DNA of 54,394 nucleotides from an uncultured Campylobacter sp. (lineage in GTDB: Bacteria > Campylobacterota > Campylobacteria > Campylobacterales > Campylobacteraceae), in contig NZ_CALINL010000011.1 of assembly GCF_938045225.1 (NCBI RefSeq), forward strand, positions 1-54,394, in the 5' to 3' direction. The position numbers and the translations under genes are program-made. Position 1 is the stretch's first letter. The number at the start of each line of letters is the position of its first letter. This document shows positions 1-8,874 of this stretch, one piece after another. The notes beneath the pieces are model-generated. The model saw only the letters and a program-made list of their open reading frames with translations. It was not told where the DNA came from and made no database searches.

Positions 1-1066
1 TATCTAGGTAAAAATCTATCACGCTGCCCAGCTTTTCTCGCAGGTCGTTTTCGCCATATATGATGGGCTCGCCAGAGACGTTGGCCGAGGTAGCGATGAC
101 GTCGCCCTCTAGGTACTCAAAAAGCAAGAGATGAACGCCCGTGTATGGCAAAAATATGCCGATTTTATTAAGCCCCGGCGCTAAATTTGACGGAACCCGC
201 GCACCCGGCAAGCTTTGCAAAACGACGATCGGTTTTAAATTTGAGCTTAAAAGCTGCTGCTCCTCGGGCGAAATTTTAGCGTATTTTTTAGCGCGCGCAA
301 GATCCTTGCACATCACTGCAAATGGCTTTTTAGGGCGCTTTTTTCGCTCTCTTAAAAGCCCCACCGTATCATCCTTTAAACGGCACATCAGATGAAATCC
401 GCCAAGTCCCTTTACGGCTAAAATTTTACCCTCGTTTATGAGCCGCGCCGCCTGCTTTGCGCTTTCGTTATCCCGCGCCAAAACCTGCCCGAATTTGTCT
501 TTTAGAGCGAGTCTGGGCCCGCAGTTTGGGCATGAGACGGGCTGGGCGTGATAGCGACGATTTAGCGGATTTTTGTATTCGCCGCCGCAAAATTCGCACA
601 TCTTAAACGCGCTCATCGTCGTGTTTGCTCGGTCGTAAGGCAGCGACTCGATAATAGAAAACCTCGGGCCGCAGTTGGTGCAGTTGATAAAAGGATAATG
701 ATACCTCGGGTCCGCGGGGTCGTAAAACTCGCGCTCGCAGTCGGCGCAGAGGGCAAAATCAGGCAAGATAGGCGCGTGTTTTTTGGCTGATTTTGAGGCG
801 ACTATCTTAAACTCGTCAAATTTCGCGTCCTCTAGCTCGGTTTTTCGCATCTCGTCGATGCGAGCGAGGCTTGGTAGCTCCTCGTGCAGAGCTTTTTCAA
901 ACTCTTCTATCTGCTCACCCTGTCCGCAAAGCGTTAGCTTCACGCCCTCGTCGTCGTTGTAAATTTCGCCCGCAAGGCCGAATTTAAGGGCTAGATTATA
1001 AACAAAGGGGCGAAAACCCACACCTTGAACCAGGCCTGAAATTTCATATTTAAAACATCTCTTCAA
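1..1066 (-). CDS. hypF: Carbamoyltransferase HypF, N-terminal part (runs off the left edge)
   Basis: HypF makes the thiocarboxamide that becomes the cyanide ligands of the NiFe-hydrogenase iron, from carbamoyl phosphate and ATP, and passes it to HypE. About 355 residues are visible. The N-terminus carries the acylphosphatase signature GLVQGVGFRPF near residues 10-20. Four CxxC zinc pairs follow (CADC, CTNC, CEFC, CPNC), and then a YrdC-like domain (KGLGGFHLMC, later SANVSGEP). The Kae1-like C-terminal domain lies outside the window. No ATG fits this frame. The best start is TTG at 1064-1066, which overlaps the end of the upstream gene by 17 bases and suggests translational coupling. The family call is firm; the exact start is less sure. 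Confidence 0.93.
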   Translation of the reverse strand, partial: MKRCFKYEISGLVQGVGFRPFVYNLALKFGLAGEIYNDDEGVKLTLCGQGEQIEEFEKALHEELPSLARIDEMRKTELEDAKFDEFKIVASKSAKKHAPILPDFALCADCEREFYDPADPRYHYPFINCTNCGPRFSIIESLPYDRANTTMSAFKMCEFCGGEYKNPLNRRYHAQPVSCPNCGPRLALKDKFGQVLARDNESAKQAARLINEGKILAVKGLGGFHLMCRLKDDTVGLLRERKKRPKKPFAVMCKDLARAKKYAKISPEEQQLLSSNLKPIVVLQSLPGARVPSNLAPGLNKIGIFLPYTGVHLLLFEYLEGDVIATSANVSGEPIIYGENDLREKLGSVIDFYLD

Positions 1067-2073
1067 TCAAAAACTCTTTGCTAAATTTGGCGTTTAAGCC
1101 CGTTTTTAAATGCTTTAACGTCAAATTCGCAAGCGTTTTGTTCTCAAAAAGCGAACCGCAAAGCAGCGCGTTTTGCACGCCAAAATCCTGCTTTAGCGCG
1201 CCTGAAAAATCGCTCAAAAAATAAGCCAGCGACTCGGCGTATCCGTAGCTAAGCAGCCTATCATCGACGCCTGCTAGCCTAAAGCTCATGCCGCTTCTAG
1301 CAAATTTAACGACGTCAAAATGCGTTTTGTTTAGCATTTTAAAATCAAGCCTAGGCCCTTTTGCGCCGTTAAAATCGCTCGCGTTTTGCAGTAAAATCTC
1401 TCCTGCTTTTTGCACATCGCTATCAAATCCAAGCAGCGCTCCAGCCATACAAAATAGCCCAAAAAAGCCGTTTTGTAAGCAAAGCTCGCCGCGCGGCAGG
1501 CTAAAGTTTTCGCCGTAATTTTGAAGCAATCTCTCGCCGCCCTCCTCGCGCTTTATCTGCGCGTAAAGCTCCTCAAAGCTCGCAGGCAAGGCGAAATTTA
1601 AGACGTTAAAATCATCAAATTTGGGGTAAATTTTAACTTCATCGTCTTTAAACCTGCTTAAAAAAATCCTAGCTATCCCACCCTCTTCGTCAAATTCTTT
1701 TTTTGCGAGATTAAAAGCGGCTAGGTTTTTATCCGCGGCGCCCTCTACCTCACTCAAATTTGCGCGTGAATAATAAATCCTAGAGCCGCTAAAAATATAT
1801 CCGTTTTCAAGTACGGTAGCCTTAAACGGCGGCTTTTGCGCCAAAAAAGCGATAAAATTTACGCCTGCTTTAAAAAGCTTGTCGCAAAGCGCGTAGAGAA
1901 AAATATCTCTAGCCGCGCAGACGTCAAAAAATCTAGGAGAGCTTGAGTGATTGCCGCGGTAGATCGCCGTCGTTTTTAGCGTAACGGCGGGCTTTTCGTA
2001 GCTTGCTAGGGCTACTTGTCAGTCCCGCGCCGCCGTTGCTGCATGAGCCTGCGATGATGAGGATTTTTTTCAT
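1050..2073 (-). pseudogene. HypF/Kae1-like hydrogenase maturation protein, frameshifted
   Basis: An ATG at 2073 with a weak AAGG site opens a frame starting MKKILIIAGSCSNGGAGLT that closes at TAG 1933-1935. From about 2018 a second frame (+1) reads on without a stop for about 320 residues to TAA at 1050. The switch must lie between about 1936 and 2018. The long part resembles the Kae1-like C-terminus of HypF: NGFFGLFCMAGALLGF recalls the family's MGRLFDAVAALLG, and ALLCGSLFENKTLANLTL recalls VVLSGGVFQN. I infer a HydE-like or Kae1-like partner of hypF in hydrogenase maturation. The break is not in a long homopolymer. It may be a true mutation or a sequence error. An internal TTG at 1844 could start a shorter intact 264-residue product. 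Confidence 0.55.
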
Positions 2074-2172
2074 TTTTTGCCTTTTTTCGTTTTTAAAAGC
2101 CGTATTATAAACGACATTGCATTAACGGCGAGTTAAACGCTAAATTTTATATTTTTTTAAAGCCGTTTGCAC

Positions 2173-2178
2173 TACAAT
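2173..2178 (+). promoter_or_regulatory. Candidate -10 box TACAAT of the methyltransferase gene
   Basis: TACAAT lies 37 bases before the ATG at 2216, and AAAAAGGAAAA provides a ribosome site. No clear -35 is visible, as is usual in campylobacters. Confidence 0.4.
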
Positions 2179-2215
2179 TTCTATAAAGATTATCAAAATA
2201 AAAAGGAAAAGCCGT

Positions 2216-3046
2216 ATGGAAAAGATCGAATTTGAGGGCACGGTCTCCGAGACGCTACTTATAAATTTATACTTTAGAAGCAAGGAAAACCAAGAAACGA
2301 CACCTATACTAAAAGACGCGTTTTCGGGAGACGTCGTGAGCAAGATAGATTATGATTTCGCTAAATTTGACCGCTCGACGCTAAGCAGGGTCGGCACGGT
2401 GATACGAGCGAGGTTTTTTGACGACTGCATACTTAAATTTGCCCGCGAGCACCCGACCGCCGTCATCGTTCAAGTAGGCGCCGGGCTTGATACCAGGCCT
2501 TTGCGGCTAGCTCCCGTTTGCCCCGAGGCGACCTTTTACGACCTTGATTTGCCAGACGTCATCGCGCTTCGCGATAAGCTCGTGCCAAAAGCGCCGCGAA
2601 ACTACAGCCTAGCGTGCTCGATGCTAGAAACCGCGTGGATGGACGAGCTAGCAAAAAAGCACGCAGGCGCGAAGTTTATTTTCGTGCTAGAGGGCGTGGC
2701 GATGTATTTTGAAAAGGCAGTATTTCGGGAGTTTGTGCTAAATTTGAGCGAGCGGTTCGAGGGACTTTTGCTCACCGATTTGATAAACAAATTTGCCGCA
2801 AAATCAAACACGCGCAAGCACGACGTGCTCAAATTTATGAAAGGAGACGTGAAATTTAAGATGAGCGTAGAGGGTGCAGACGAGGTCGAGGCATGGAACA
2901 AAGAGCGTATAAAGTGCCTAGAAATCGGCACCATGACAAATATGTACAAACACCGCTGGGGGCTTATCGCGCGCATGCTGGGCTACATAAAGCCGTTTCG
3001 CGAGGCGTGCAGGATGTTTGTTTTCGCTCTGGGCAAGCGCGGGTAA
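2216..3046 (+). CDS. Class I SAM-dependent methyltransferase, leucine carboxyl methyltransferase-like family
   Basis: The 276-residue protein has the signature VGAGLDTRPLRL near residues 93-104, followed by YDLDLPDVI, where the acidic residue would bind the ribose of S-adenosylmethionine. This pattern is typical of the LCMT/TcmP-type O-methyltransferase family (Pfam LCM). The conserved FVLEGVAMYF segment sits near residue 160. The length is normal. The substrate cannot be read from the sequence; bacterial members are often tied to secondary metabolites. The gene stands alone between the hydrogenase genes (opposite strand) and a tRNA gene. The ATG has a good AAGGAAAAG site upstream. Confidence 0.85.
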   Translation: MEKIEFEGTVSETLLINLYFRSKENQETTPILKDAFSGDVVSKIDYDFAKFDRSTLSRVGTVIRARFFDDCILKFAREHPTAVIVQVGAGLDTRPLRLAPVCPEATFYDLDLPDVIALRDKLVPKAPRNYSLACSMLETAWMDELAKKHAGAKFIFVLEGVAMYFEKAVFREFVLNLSERFEGLLLTDLINKFAAKSNTRKHDVLKFMKGDVKFKMSVEGADEVEAWNKERIKCLEIGTMTNMYKHRWGLIARMLGYIKPFREACRMFVFALGKRG

Positions 3047-3203
3047 TTCGCTCAAATTTAAGCCAAATTTGGCAGCAAATTTGACGGTTTTGCACCCTAA
3101 CCCGCACCTTTATGACGCTAAAACCCTTATGCGTGCTCAAATTTGACGCCTCCATCAAACGCAATCAAACTCAAATATAAGTTTGCGCTTATTAAATTTT
3201 AGC

Positions 3204-3209
3204 TATAAT
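3204..3209 (+). promoter_or_regulatory. -10 box TATAAT of tRNA-Ser
   Basis: A perfect TATAAT ends 11 bases before the mature tRNA 5' end, so the transcript would carry only a very short 5' leader. Confidence 0.75.
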
Positions 3210-3220
3210 CCAGGCTTCAT

Positions 3221-3308
3221 AGATGGGTGTCCGAGCGGTTGAAGGAGCACGCCTGGAACGCGTGTAAAGTGCAAGCTTTCGAGGGTTCGAATCCCTTCCC
3301 ATCTGCCA
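3221..3308 (+). tRNA. tRNA-Ser (anticodon GGA)
   Basis: The acceptor strands AGATGGG and CCCATCT pair perfectly, followed by G and an encoded CCA. The anticodon stem CACGC/GCGTG closes the loop CTGGAAC, giving GGA, which reads UCC and UCU. A long variable arm (AAGTGCAAGCTTT) and the T-loop GGTTCGAATCC are present, as in class II serine tRNAs. The total is 88 bases including CCA. Confidence 0.97.
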
Positions 3309-3363
3309 TAATCTTATAAAACTTAACCCAAAATTTTCCACAAATTTAACGCAAGAACTAAAA

Positions 3364-4053
3364 ATGATAAAGATAAAACACATAAACGAAGATGATTACG
3401 CGCGGATTTTCGTATTCGGCGATATGCACGGCTGCCTCGGGCTCTTTAATCTGATGATTAAAGAGATAAATTTGAGTAAAAAAGATCTGATAATCATCCT
3501 GGGCGACAGCTGCGACCGCGGCGAGGATACGATCGGGCTATACAAAAGATACGCCGAGCTAGTTAGAAACGGATACGCGCTGATCCACGTGCTGGGAAAT
3601 CACGAGAAAATGATGATGGACGGGTATTTCGGCGGCGACTCGCTAGATCATCAAATTTGGCTTAGAAACGGCGGCGATAAAACCAAAAGGTCGATCTACA
3701 AGCGAAATTTAAACAGCTTCGCGCTCTCGTGGCTCAAAGATTTCATTAACGATATGCCCCACGTCATGAGCTCGGAGCAAAGCATATTCGTCCACGCGGC
3801 CTTTGACGGCGACAAAAGCGAAGAGGAGCAGGACGAGGACTACGTGCTGTGGAGTATAGAGCCATTTTGGGAGAGTAATAATACGGGCAAGCGGATATTT
3901 CACGGGCACGTCGCAAGCGAAGAAAATAGAATAACCAGGCGCGCGAATAACGTCTTTTCTATGGACGTGGGAGCCGTGTTTTTTAAAAGGCTAGAGATAA
4001 TGGAGATAAAAAGCGGCGAGAAATTTGAAGTGAGTTTAAGAGAGCAAAAATGA
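3364..4053 (+). CDS. PPP-type serine/threonine protein phosphatase (metallophosphoesterase)
   Basis: This 229-residue protein has all core motifs of the PPP phosphatases: GDMHG near residues 19-23, GDSCDRG near 48-54, GNHE near 79-82, an HAAF segment near 141 and HGHV near 180. These ligate two metal ions and the phosphate. It therefore probably removes phosphate from serine, threonine or similar esters, like the small PrpA/PrpB-type bacterial enzymes; the substrate is unknown. The last codons overlap the next phosphoesterase gene as ATGA, so the two are translationally coupled. It starts 55 bases after the tRNA gene and may be partly read from that promoter. Confidence 0.85.
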   Translation: MIKIKHINEDDYARIFVFGDMHGCLGLFNLMIKEINLSKKDLIIILGDSCDRGEDTIGLYKRYAELVRNGYALIHVLGNHEKMMMDGYFGGDSLDHQIWLRNGGDKTKRSIYKRNLNSFALSWLKDFINDMPHVMSSEQSIFVHAAFDGDKSEEEQDEDYVLWSIEPFWESNNTGKRIFHGHVASEENRITRRANNVFSMDVGAVFFKRLEIMEIKSGEKFEVSLREQK

Positions 4054-4712
4054 TTTATTTTACCTCCGATTTGCATTTCGGGCATAGCAATATCATGAAA
4101 TTTCATCCATGTTTTAGGCCTTTTTCTAGCGTAGAGGCGATGGATAGCGCGCTTATTGGCCATTGGAACGAGAGGGTAAATCCCTGCGATACGGTTTATA
4201 ACATAGGCGATATTAGCTTTCACAAGGATATGGAGACAAATATATCCATCTTTAGCAAGCTAAACGGCAAGCACGTCCTAGTACTGGGCAATCACGACGA
4301 GGCGATAAAAAAGCATAAAGACGAGTTGCTAGCTATGAAAAAACAAGACGGCAACGCGCTGTTTGATGAAATTTGCGAATACAAAGAGATAACGGTACAT
4401 CGCGAACAGGATAAATTTCGCCTCGTGCTCTTTCACTATCCGCTAGCCGAGTGGAACGCAGGCCACCACGGCTCTATCCAGCTCTACGGCCACATCCACG
4501 CAAATATCGCAAACGTAAAAGGCAAGGCTCTAAACGCCAGCTACGACCTGCACGGCAAGATTTTGAGCTTTGAGGAAATTTACGATTTCGTTAAAGACCT
4601 GCCGCCTTTTGAACATAGCAAACACAGGATGTTTAGCGAAGAAGATAGCATGGAAAGTAGAAACAAAAGGATAAAAGAGGTTTTAGAAAAGCTAAATTTT
4701 GACTGGCCTTAG
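4050..4712 (+). CDS. Calcineurin-like metallophosphoesterase
   Basis: The 220-residue protein begins with SDLHFGH (residues 6-12), continues with NIGDISF (about 51-57), LGNHDEA (about 79-85) and ends the core with FHYPL and LYGHIHAN (about 149-156). This is the DLHFGH subgroup of calcineurin-like phosphoesterases, often cytosolic and sometimes phage-linked, with an unknown substrate. The ATG lies inside the stop of the preceding phosphatase gene (ATGA), so the two enzymes are made together. Both are metal-dependent phosphoesterases but of clearly different subfamilies, so this is not a simple tandem duplication. Confidence 0.85.
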   Translation: MIYFTSDLHFGHSNIMKFHPCFRPFSSVEAMDSALIGHWNERVNPCDTVYNIGDISFHKDMETNISIFSKLNGKHVLVLGNHDEAIKKHKDELLAMKKQDGNALFDEICEYKEITVHREQDKFRLVLFHYPLAEWNAGHHGSIQLYGHIHANIANVKGKALNASYDLHGKILSFEEIYDFVKDLPPFEHSKHRMFSEEDSMESRNKRIKEVLEKLNFDWP

Positions 4713-4721
4713 TCAAATTTG

Positions 4722-4778
4722 CGCTTTGGATTTACAAAGCGAATTTGGGCTTCAAATCTTAAATTTGAGCCCAAATTT
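4722..4778. terminator. Two hairpins between convergent genes
   Basis: The first hairpin pairs CGCTTTG (4722-4728) with CAAAGCG (4735-4741). The second is longer: AATTTGGGCT (4742-4751) pairs with AGCCCAAATT (4768-4777), and inner TCAAAT pairs with ATTTGA. They lie between the stops of the phosphoesterase gene (plus) and uppP (minus), as expected of a two-way terminator, although there is no strong T run. Confidence 0.55.
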
Positions 4779-4786
4779 AGCTATTT

Positions 4787-5581
4787 TCATAAAAACATCA
4801 CAAACAAAAACACGCCCAAAATCATACGGTAGATAACAAACGGCAACATACTCGCGCGCGCGATCAGCGCCATAAACAGCCGCACGCAAAGATACGCGCT
4901 AAGGCCGCTAACCGCCGCGCCGATAGCAAGGTCGCTCCAAGGCAGCGCGTCCGGGGTTTTTAGCAGCTTTACTGCCTCGAGTCCGCCTGCTAGCACGATA
5001 ACCGGGATCGAGAGCAAAAACGAGAAATTTGCGCTTGCGCTGTGACTAAAGCCAAGCATCAGCGCCGCCGTCATCGTCACGCCCGAGCGCGAAACGCCGG
5101 GTATCAGCGCGATCGCCTGTGCTAGACCTATGATGAGAGCGAGCTTGATCGTCATTTCGTATTCGGTTTTTAGGCCTGATTTTTTATCCGCGACGTAGAG
5201 CGCGATACCGAAAATTATCGTCATCGCCGCGATCACGAGCCCGTTTCTAGCGTACTGCTCGATGGCGTCGTTAAACGCTAGGCCAAAAAGCCCCACCGGC
5301 ACGGTCGCAAAGCCGACCGACCACACGAGCGTGCTGTCGCCGACCTTCTCGCGCCGCGCGATAGACGCGAAAAAATCACGCACGAGCCCAGCAAGCCTAT
5401 CTTTAAAATAAAAAAGTATCGCCGCGAGCGTGCCTACGTGAACGGCTACGTCAAAAGCAAGCCCCTGATCCGCCCATCCAAGCAGCTTTGGCACCAGCAC
5501 GAGATGCGCCGAGCTAGAGATCGGTAAAAACTCGCTAATGCCCTGAACTAGGGCCAAAACTATGATATGCGAAAGCTCCAT
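4787..5581 (-). CDS. uppP: Undecaprenyl-diphosphate phosphatase (BacA/UppP)
   Basis: UppP is an integral membrane enzyme that dephosphorylates undecaprenyl diphosphate, recycling the lipid carrier for peptidoglycan and glycan export. Loss or gain changes bacitracin resistance. The sequence has both signature loops: EFLPISSSAHL (about residues 17-27) with the catalytic Glu/Ser/His region, and GVSRSG (about 162-167) with the phosphate-binding Arg. About eight hydrophobic segments follow, and the length (264) is standard. The chosen ATG at 5581 follows an AAAAGG site. A GTG one codon earlier (5584) is also possible. No operon partner is evident. Confidence 0.97.
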   Translation of the reverse strand: MELSHIIVLALVQGISEFLPISSSAHLVLVPKLLGWADQGLAFDVAVHVGTLAAILFYFKDRLAGLVRDFFASIARREKVGDSTLVWSVGFATVPVGLFGLAFNDAIEQYARNGLVIAAMTIIFGIALYVADKKSGLKTEYEMTIKLALIIGLAQAIALIPGVSRSGVTMTAALMLGFSHSASANFSFLLSIPVIVLAGGLEAVKLLKTPDALPWSDLAIGAAVSGLSAYLCVRLFMALIARASMLPFVIYRMILGVFLFVMFL

Positions 5582-5584
5582 CAC

Positions 5585-5920
5585 GCGGCCTTTTGGTTAA
5601 ATTTAAACGAATTTTGTGCGCTAAATTTGATTTTGTCTTGAGCATAAATTTGCTCGTTCAAGCCTTTTTGCGCGTCAAATTTACCTGCGCCGCGAACTAA
5701 ATTTAAGATGAAGTTTTCGTCGGCGAATCTCCCTATTTTTTGCCTATATCTTTGCAATATTTCCCTTTTTTTAATTTTGATTTTACTGCGAGCAAACCGC
5801 TTAAATTTGATGCGGGTCTTGCCCGTCAAGAGTCGTCAAATTTGCGCTTAAAACAGCTATATTGTCCTCAAATTTGACGCATCCAGCTCAAGCTAAAACC
5901 GTCAAATTTAAAGCTAAATT
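5585..5920. other. Intergenic stretch between uppP and tkt, no convincing gene
   Basis: The 336 bases contain several AAATTT cores. An open frame of 82 codons on the minus strand (TTG start at 5829) runs into the uppP start, but its residues are mostly Lys, Phe, Arg and Ala produced by AAATTTG repeats, so I do not call it a gene. Confidence 0.6.
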
Positions 5921-7834
5921 TTACTTCGCCGTTTTCTGCGCAAATTCCGCGATCTTTTCAGGCGTAAAGCCGAAGTACTCAAACAATGCGCCCGCCTTGC
6001 CGCTCTCGCCAAAGCTCTTCATCGAGTAGATCTCGTCAGCAAATTTATACCACTCCAGCGCGCTTGCGGCTTCGACGGCGATGACCTTGGTCGCTGGATC
6101 TATGATCTGATCTACGTACTCGCGCGGCTGCTCGCAAAGCAGATCAAAGCACGGAGCAGAGACGACGTTCGCGCCGATACCGCGAGCGGCTAAAATTTCA
6201 GCCGCTTTAACGCAAAGCTCGACTTCGCTGCCGCTGGCTATTAGCGTGATTTTGGCGTTTTGCGCGCGTTTTAGTAGATAAGCGCCATTTTCTACGCCGC
6301 CAAATTCGCCCTTTTCAAGCGGAGCGAGGCCTTGGCGGCTAAGCACAAAGGCGCTTGGAGCGCGTAAATTTAGCGCAGCTTTCCAGCAAAGCGTATTTTC
6401 GTTGCCGTCGGCCGGGCGGAAGGTGTAAAAATTCGGCATCGCGCGTAGCGTGCTAAGCTGCTCGATAGGCTGATGCGTCGGGCCGTCCTCGCCCACGCCG
6501 ATACTGTCGTGCGTAAAGATAAAAAAGTGCCTAACGCTCATCAGCGAAGCGATACGCGCAGACGGCTTTAGGTAGTCGCTAAAGATAAAAAACGTCGCGC
6601 TAAACGGCAAGAAAAGCCCGTATCTAGCAACCGCGTTGTTTATCGCGGCCATGGCGTGCTCGCGGATACCGTAGTGGATGTTGCGGCCGTTAGGGAAGTC
6701 GCCCATGCCTTTTAGCTCGGTTTTGTTTGACGGCGCCAGATCCGCGCTACCGCCGATAAAGCCCGGTAGGGCGCGCGCGATCTCGTTCATGATGATGCCG
6801 TTGCTATCGCGCGTGGCTAGCTTTTTGCCGCTAAAATCAGGGAAATCTATCTTGCTAAAATCAGGGTTTAGCAGCGCGTTTAGCATATTTTTGCTCTCGG
6901 CGCTTAAATTTTGCACTTTTTGATTCCACTGAGCTTCGGCTAGGTCGCCCTTTTCTATCGCGGCGCGGAAGCGAATCAGCACGTCCTCGTCAATAGCAAA
7001 TTTGCGCTCAGGATCAAAGCCTGCCGCGATTTTAGCGGCCTTTATAATTTCCTCGCCAAGCGGCGCGCCGTGGCTATGGTGGCTGCCCTCTAGCTCGCCC
7101 GCGCCCTTTGCGATGCGCGTGTTTGCGATGATGAGATACGGGCGCTCCTTCTCGGCGGCTTGCTCGAGCGCAAACTCGATCTGATCGTAGTCGTGGCCGT
7201 CGATGCGAGCGACGTCCCAGCCCTGAGCCTCGAACCTTGCCTTCACGTCCTCGCTCCAAGCGATGCTCGTGTCGCCCTCGATCGTGATGTTGTTTGAGTC
7301 GTAGATCAGCACGAGGTTGTCTAGGCGCAGGTTGCCCGCGACCGCACAGGCCTCGTAGCTGATACCCTCCTGCAAGTCTCCGTCGCCGCAGAGGCAGTAA
7401 ATTTTATGATCGATGACGACGTTTTCAGGTTCATTTAGCAGATTAGCCGCGTATTTTGCCGCCATAGCAAAGCCCACCGCATTTGCTACGCCCTGCCCTA
7501 ACGGCCCCGTCGCGACCTCGACGCCTTTGGTGTGGATCTCGGGGTGACCCGGTGTTTTGGAGCCTAGCTGACGGAAGTTTTTTAGATCATCAAGGCTAAG
7601 ATCGTAGCCGCTAAGATGCAAAAAGCTATACACGAGCGAGCTTGCGTGACCGCCGCTAAACACGAGCCTATCGCGGTTTAGCCAGTTTGGATTTTTAGGA
7701 TTGTGATTTAGAAATTTAGCCAGCACGACCATGACGTCTGCTAGCCCCATCGGCGCGCCCGGATGCCCGCTGTTTGCCTGCTGCACCATATCCGCGCACA
7801 AAAACCTTATCGTATCAGCCATCTTTTTTAGCAT
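5921..7834 (-). CDS. tkt: Transketolase
   Basis: Transketolase moves two-carbon ketol units between sugar phosphates in the non-oxidative pentose phosphate pathway, using thiamine diphosphate and a divalent metal. The 637 residues show the standard layout: the N-terminal ANSGHPGAPMG, the GDGDLQEG thiamine/metal motif near residue 150, and the pyrimidine-domain stretch GVGEDGPTHQP near 450. The start has an ideal AAGGAG site and a TATAAT box 24 bases upstream of the ATG. In other campylobacters tkt and ispA lie close together; here about 3.9 kb with one unknown gene and two secreted paralogues separate them. Confidence 0.98.
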   Translation of the reverse strand: MLKKMADTIRFLCADMVQQANSGHPGAPMGLADVMVVLAKFLNHNPKNPNWLNRDRLVFSGGHASSLVYSFLHLSGYDLSLDDLKNFRQLGSKTPGHPEIHTKGVEVATGPLGQGVANAVGFAMAAKYAANLLNEPENVVIDHKIYCLCGDGDLQEGISYEACAVAGNLRLDNLVLIYDSNNITIEGDTSIAWSEDVKARFEAQGWDVARIDGHDYDQIEFALEQAAEKERPYLIIANTRIAKGAGELEGSHHSHGAPLGEEIIKAAKIAAGFDPERKFAIDEDVLIRFRAAIEKGDLAEAQWNQKVQNLSAESKNMLNALLNPDFSKIDFPDFSGKKLATRDSNGIIMNEIARALPGFIGGSADLAPSNKTELKGMGDFPNGRNIHYGIREHAMAAINNAVARYGLFLPFSATFFIFSDYLKPSARIASLMSVRHFFIFTHDSIGVGEDGPTHQPIEQLSTLRAMPNFYTFRPADGNENTLCWKAALNLRAPSAFVLSRQGLAPLEKGEFGGVENGAYLLKRAQNAKITLIASGSEVELCVKAAEILAARGIGANVVSAPCFDLLCEQPREYVDQIIDPATKVIAVEAASALEWYKFADEIYSMKSFGESGKAGALFEYFGFTPEKIAEFAQKTAK

Positions 7835-7857
7835 TTTTTCTCCTTAGTTTTTATGCG

Positions 7858-7863
7858 ATTATA
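7858..7863 (-). promoter_or_regulatory. -10 box TATAAT of tkt
   Basis: On the minus strand CGTATAATCGC lies just upstream of CTAAGGAG and the tkt ATG, giving a leader of about 17 bases. It sits within the 48-base gap after the next upstream gene's stop, so tkt has its own promoter. Confidence 0.7.
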
Positions 7864-7882
7864 CGAAAATTCGGCTTAAATT

Positions 7883-8755
7883 TTACGCTTTTAACGCCGC
7901 CGTAAATTTTAAAAACTCGACGAAATTTTCTTTTTTATCTTTTAGCTCAAAAGGTATCTTATGCTCTTTTTCGCCGATTATTATGGCGTCCTCTTCGCCA
8001 TCTTTTACCGTTATGGACGCGCCTGCGATCTCGTGCCACGAGCTAAAAACGGGCTCTTCCATCAGCTCGCGGCTAATAAGTCCGCGCTCGTCCAGTATCA
8101 CGCCGTAAGGCTTACCAAAAAGCGAGCGGTCAAGGCTGTGAAGCATCGGCGAGACGGGCTTAAAGACGCTAAGCGATTTTGATAGCAGCTTCGTCTCGTC
8201 AAGCGGCGTTTTTAGCGCTTCGCCCAGCTCAAGCTCCAAAATTTTATCCGCGATCGTGCGCTCCTCGGCCTTAACGCCCTCCTCTAAAACTGCCTGCAAG
8301 ATCGCTTCCAGCGCAGTTTTCATCGCCGCTTTCATCTCGTCCTCGATTTCAAATTCGCATTTTTCTAGCTCTTGCCACGCGAGAGTTTCCAGCTCGTCAG
8401 GCGAATGCTTGCCGAGCCTAAACGCCGCGGCTACTTCGTCCGCGTTTGCGGCCGACGCGTCAAATTTAACCAAAAGATGCCGGCTCGTGAGCAAAAATCC
8501 TATGCTTTTTCGCCCGATCATCTGCGCATGCACGCCGATAAACGCGAGCGGCCGGGCACCATAAAATTTAGGCGTTTTGCTATAGTCCACGCCCTTTTTC
8601 AGCCCTAGGCTTTTATCTAAAATTTGCTCCACCGCCTTTGCGAAAACCTCGTCCGCATCGTCCCAAACCGGGTGTTTAGCGCCATTGCCGTTTAGAAATA
8701 AAACATTTTGTGTACTTTCGTCGAAAGAGAGTAAAATTTCATCCAAATTTTTCAT
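7883..8755 (-). CDS. Conserved-looking hypothetical cytosolic protein, 290 residues
   Basis: I do not recognise this protein. It has no signal peptide or membrane segment. The N-terminal third includes a segment around LAFIGVHAQMIGRKSIGFLLTSRHLLVKF (positions about 70-98) that could be a beta-rich PH-like fold. The middle (about 105-180) is acidic and helical with heptad-like Glu/Ala/Leu spacing. The C-terminal 90 residues (GVILDERGLISREL, then SITVKDGEEDAIIIG) look like a second small beta-barrel half, so a split or duplicated bacterial PH-like domain is a reasonable guess. The start has a clear TAGGAG site. It may share a transcript with tkt downstream, but tkt also has its own promoter. 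Confidence 0.75.
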   Translation of the reverse strand: MKNLDEILLSFDESTQNVLFLNGNGAKHPVWDDADEVFAKAVEQILDKSLGLKKGVDYSKTPKFYGARPLAFIGVHAQMIGRKSIGFLLTSRHLLVKFDASAANADEVAAAFRLGKHSPDELETLAWQELEKCEFEIEDEMKAAMKTALEAILQAVLEEGVKAEERTIADKILELELGEALKTPLDETKLLSKSLSVFKPVSPMLHSLDRSLFGKPYGVILDERGLISRELMEEPVFSSWHEIAGASITVKDGEEDAIIIGEKEHKIPFELKDKKENFVEFLKFTAALKA

Positions 8756-8874
8756 ATTTTCTCCTAAATTTTATTTAAAAACCATACTCCGCCGCTCGTC
8801 AAATTTAGACGCCAAAATCCGCCTCGCAGCCAAATATCATCGCGTCGCCGCGCGAAATTTGAACGATATAGGGC

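Noticed and set aside
5581..5829. Open frame of 82 codons before uppP (minus strand)
   Set aside because: TTG start, no ribosome site, composition set by AAATTTG repeats, and it runs through the uppP start signals.
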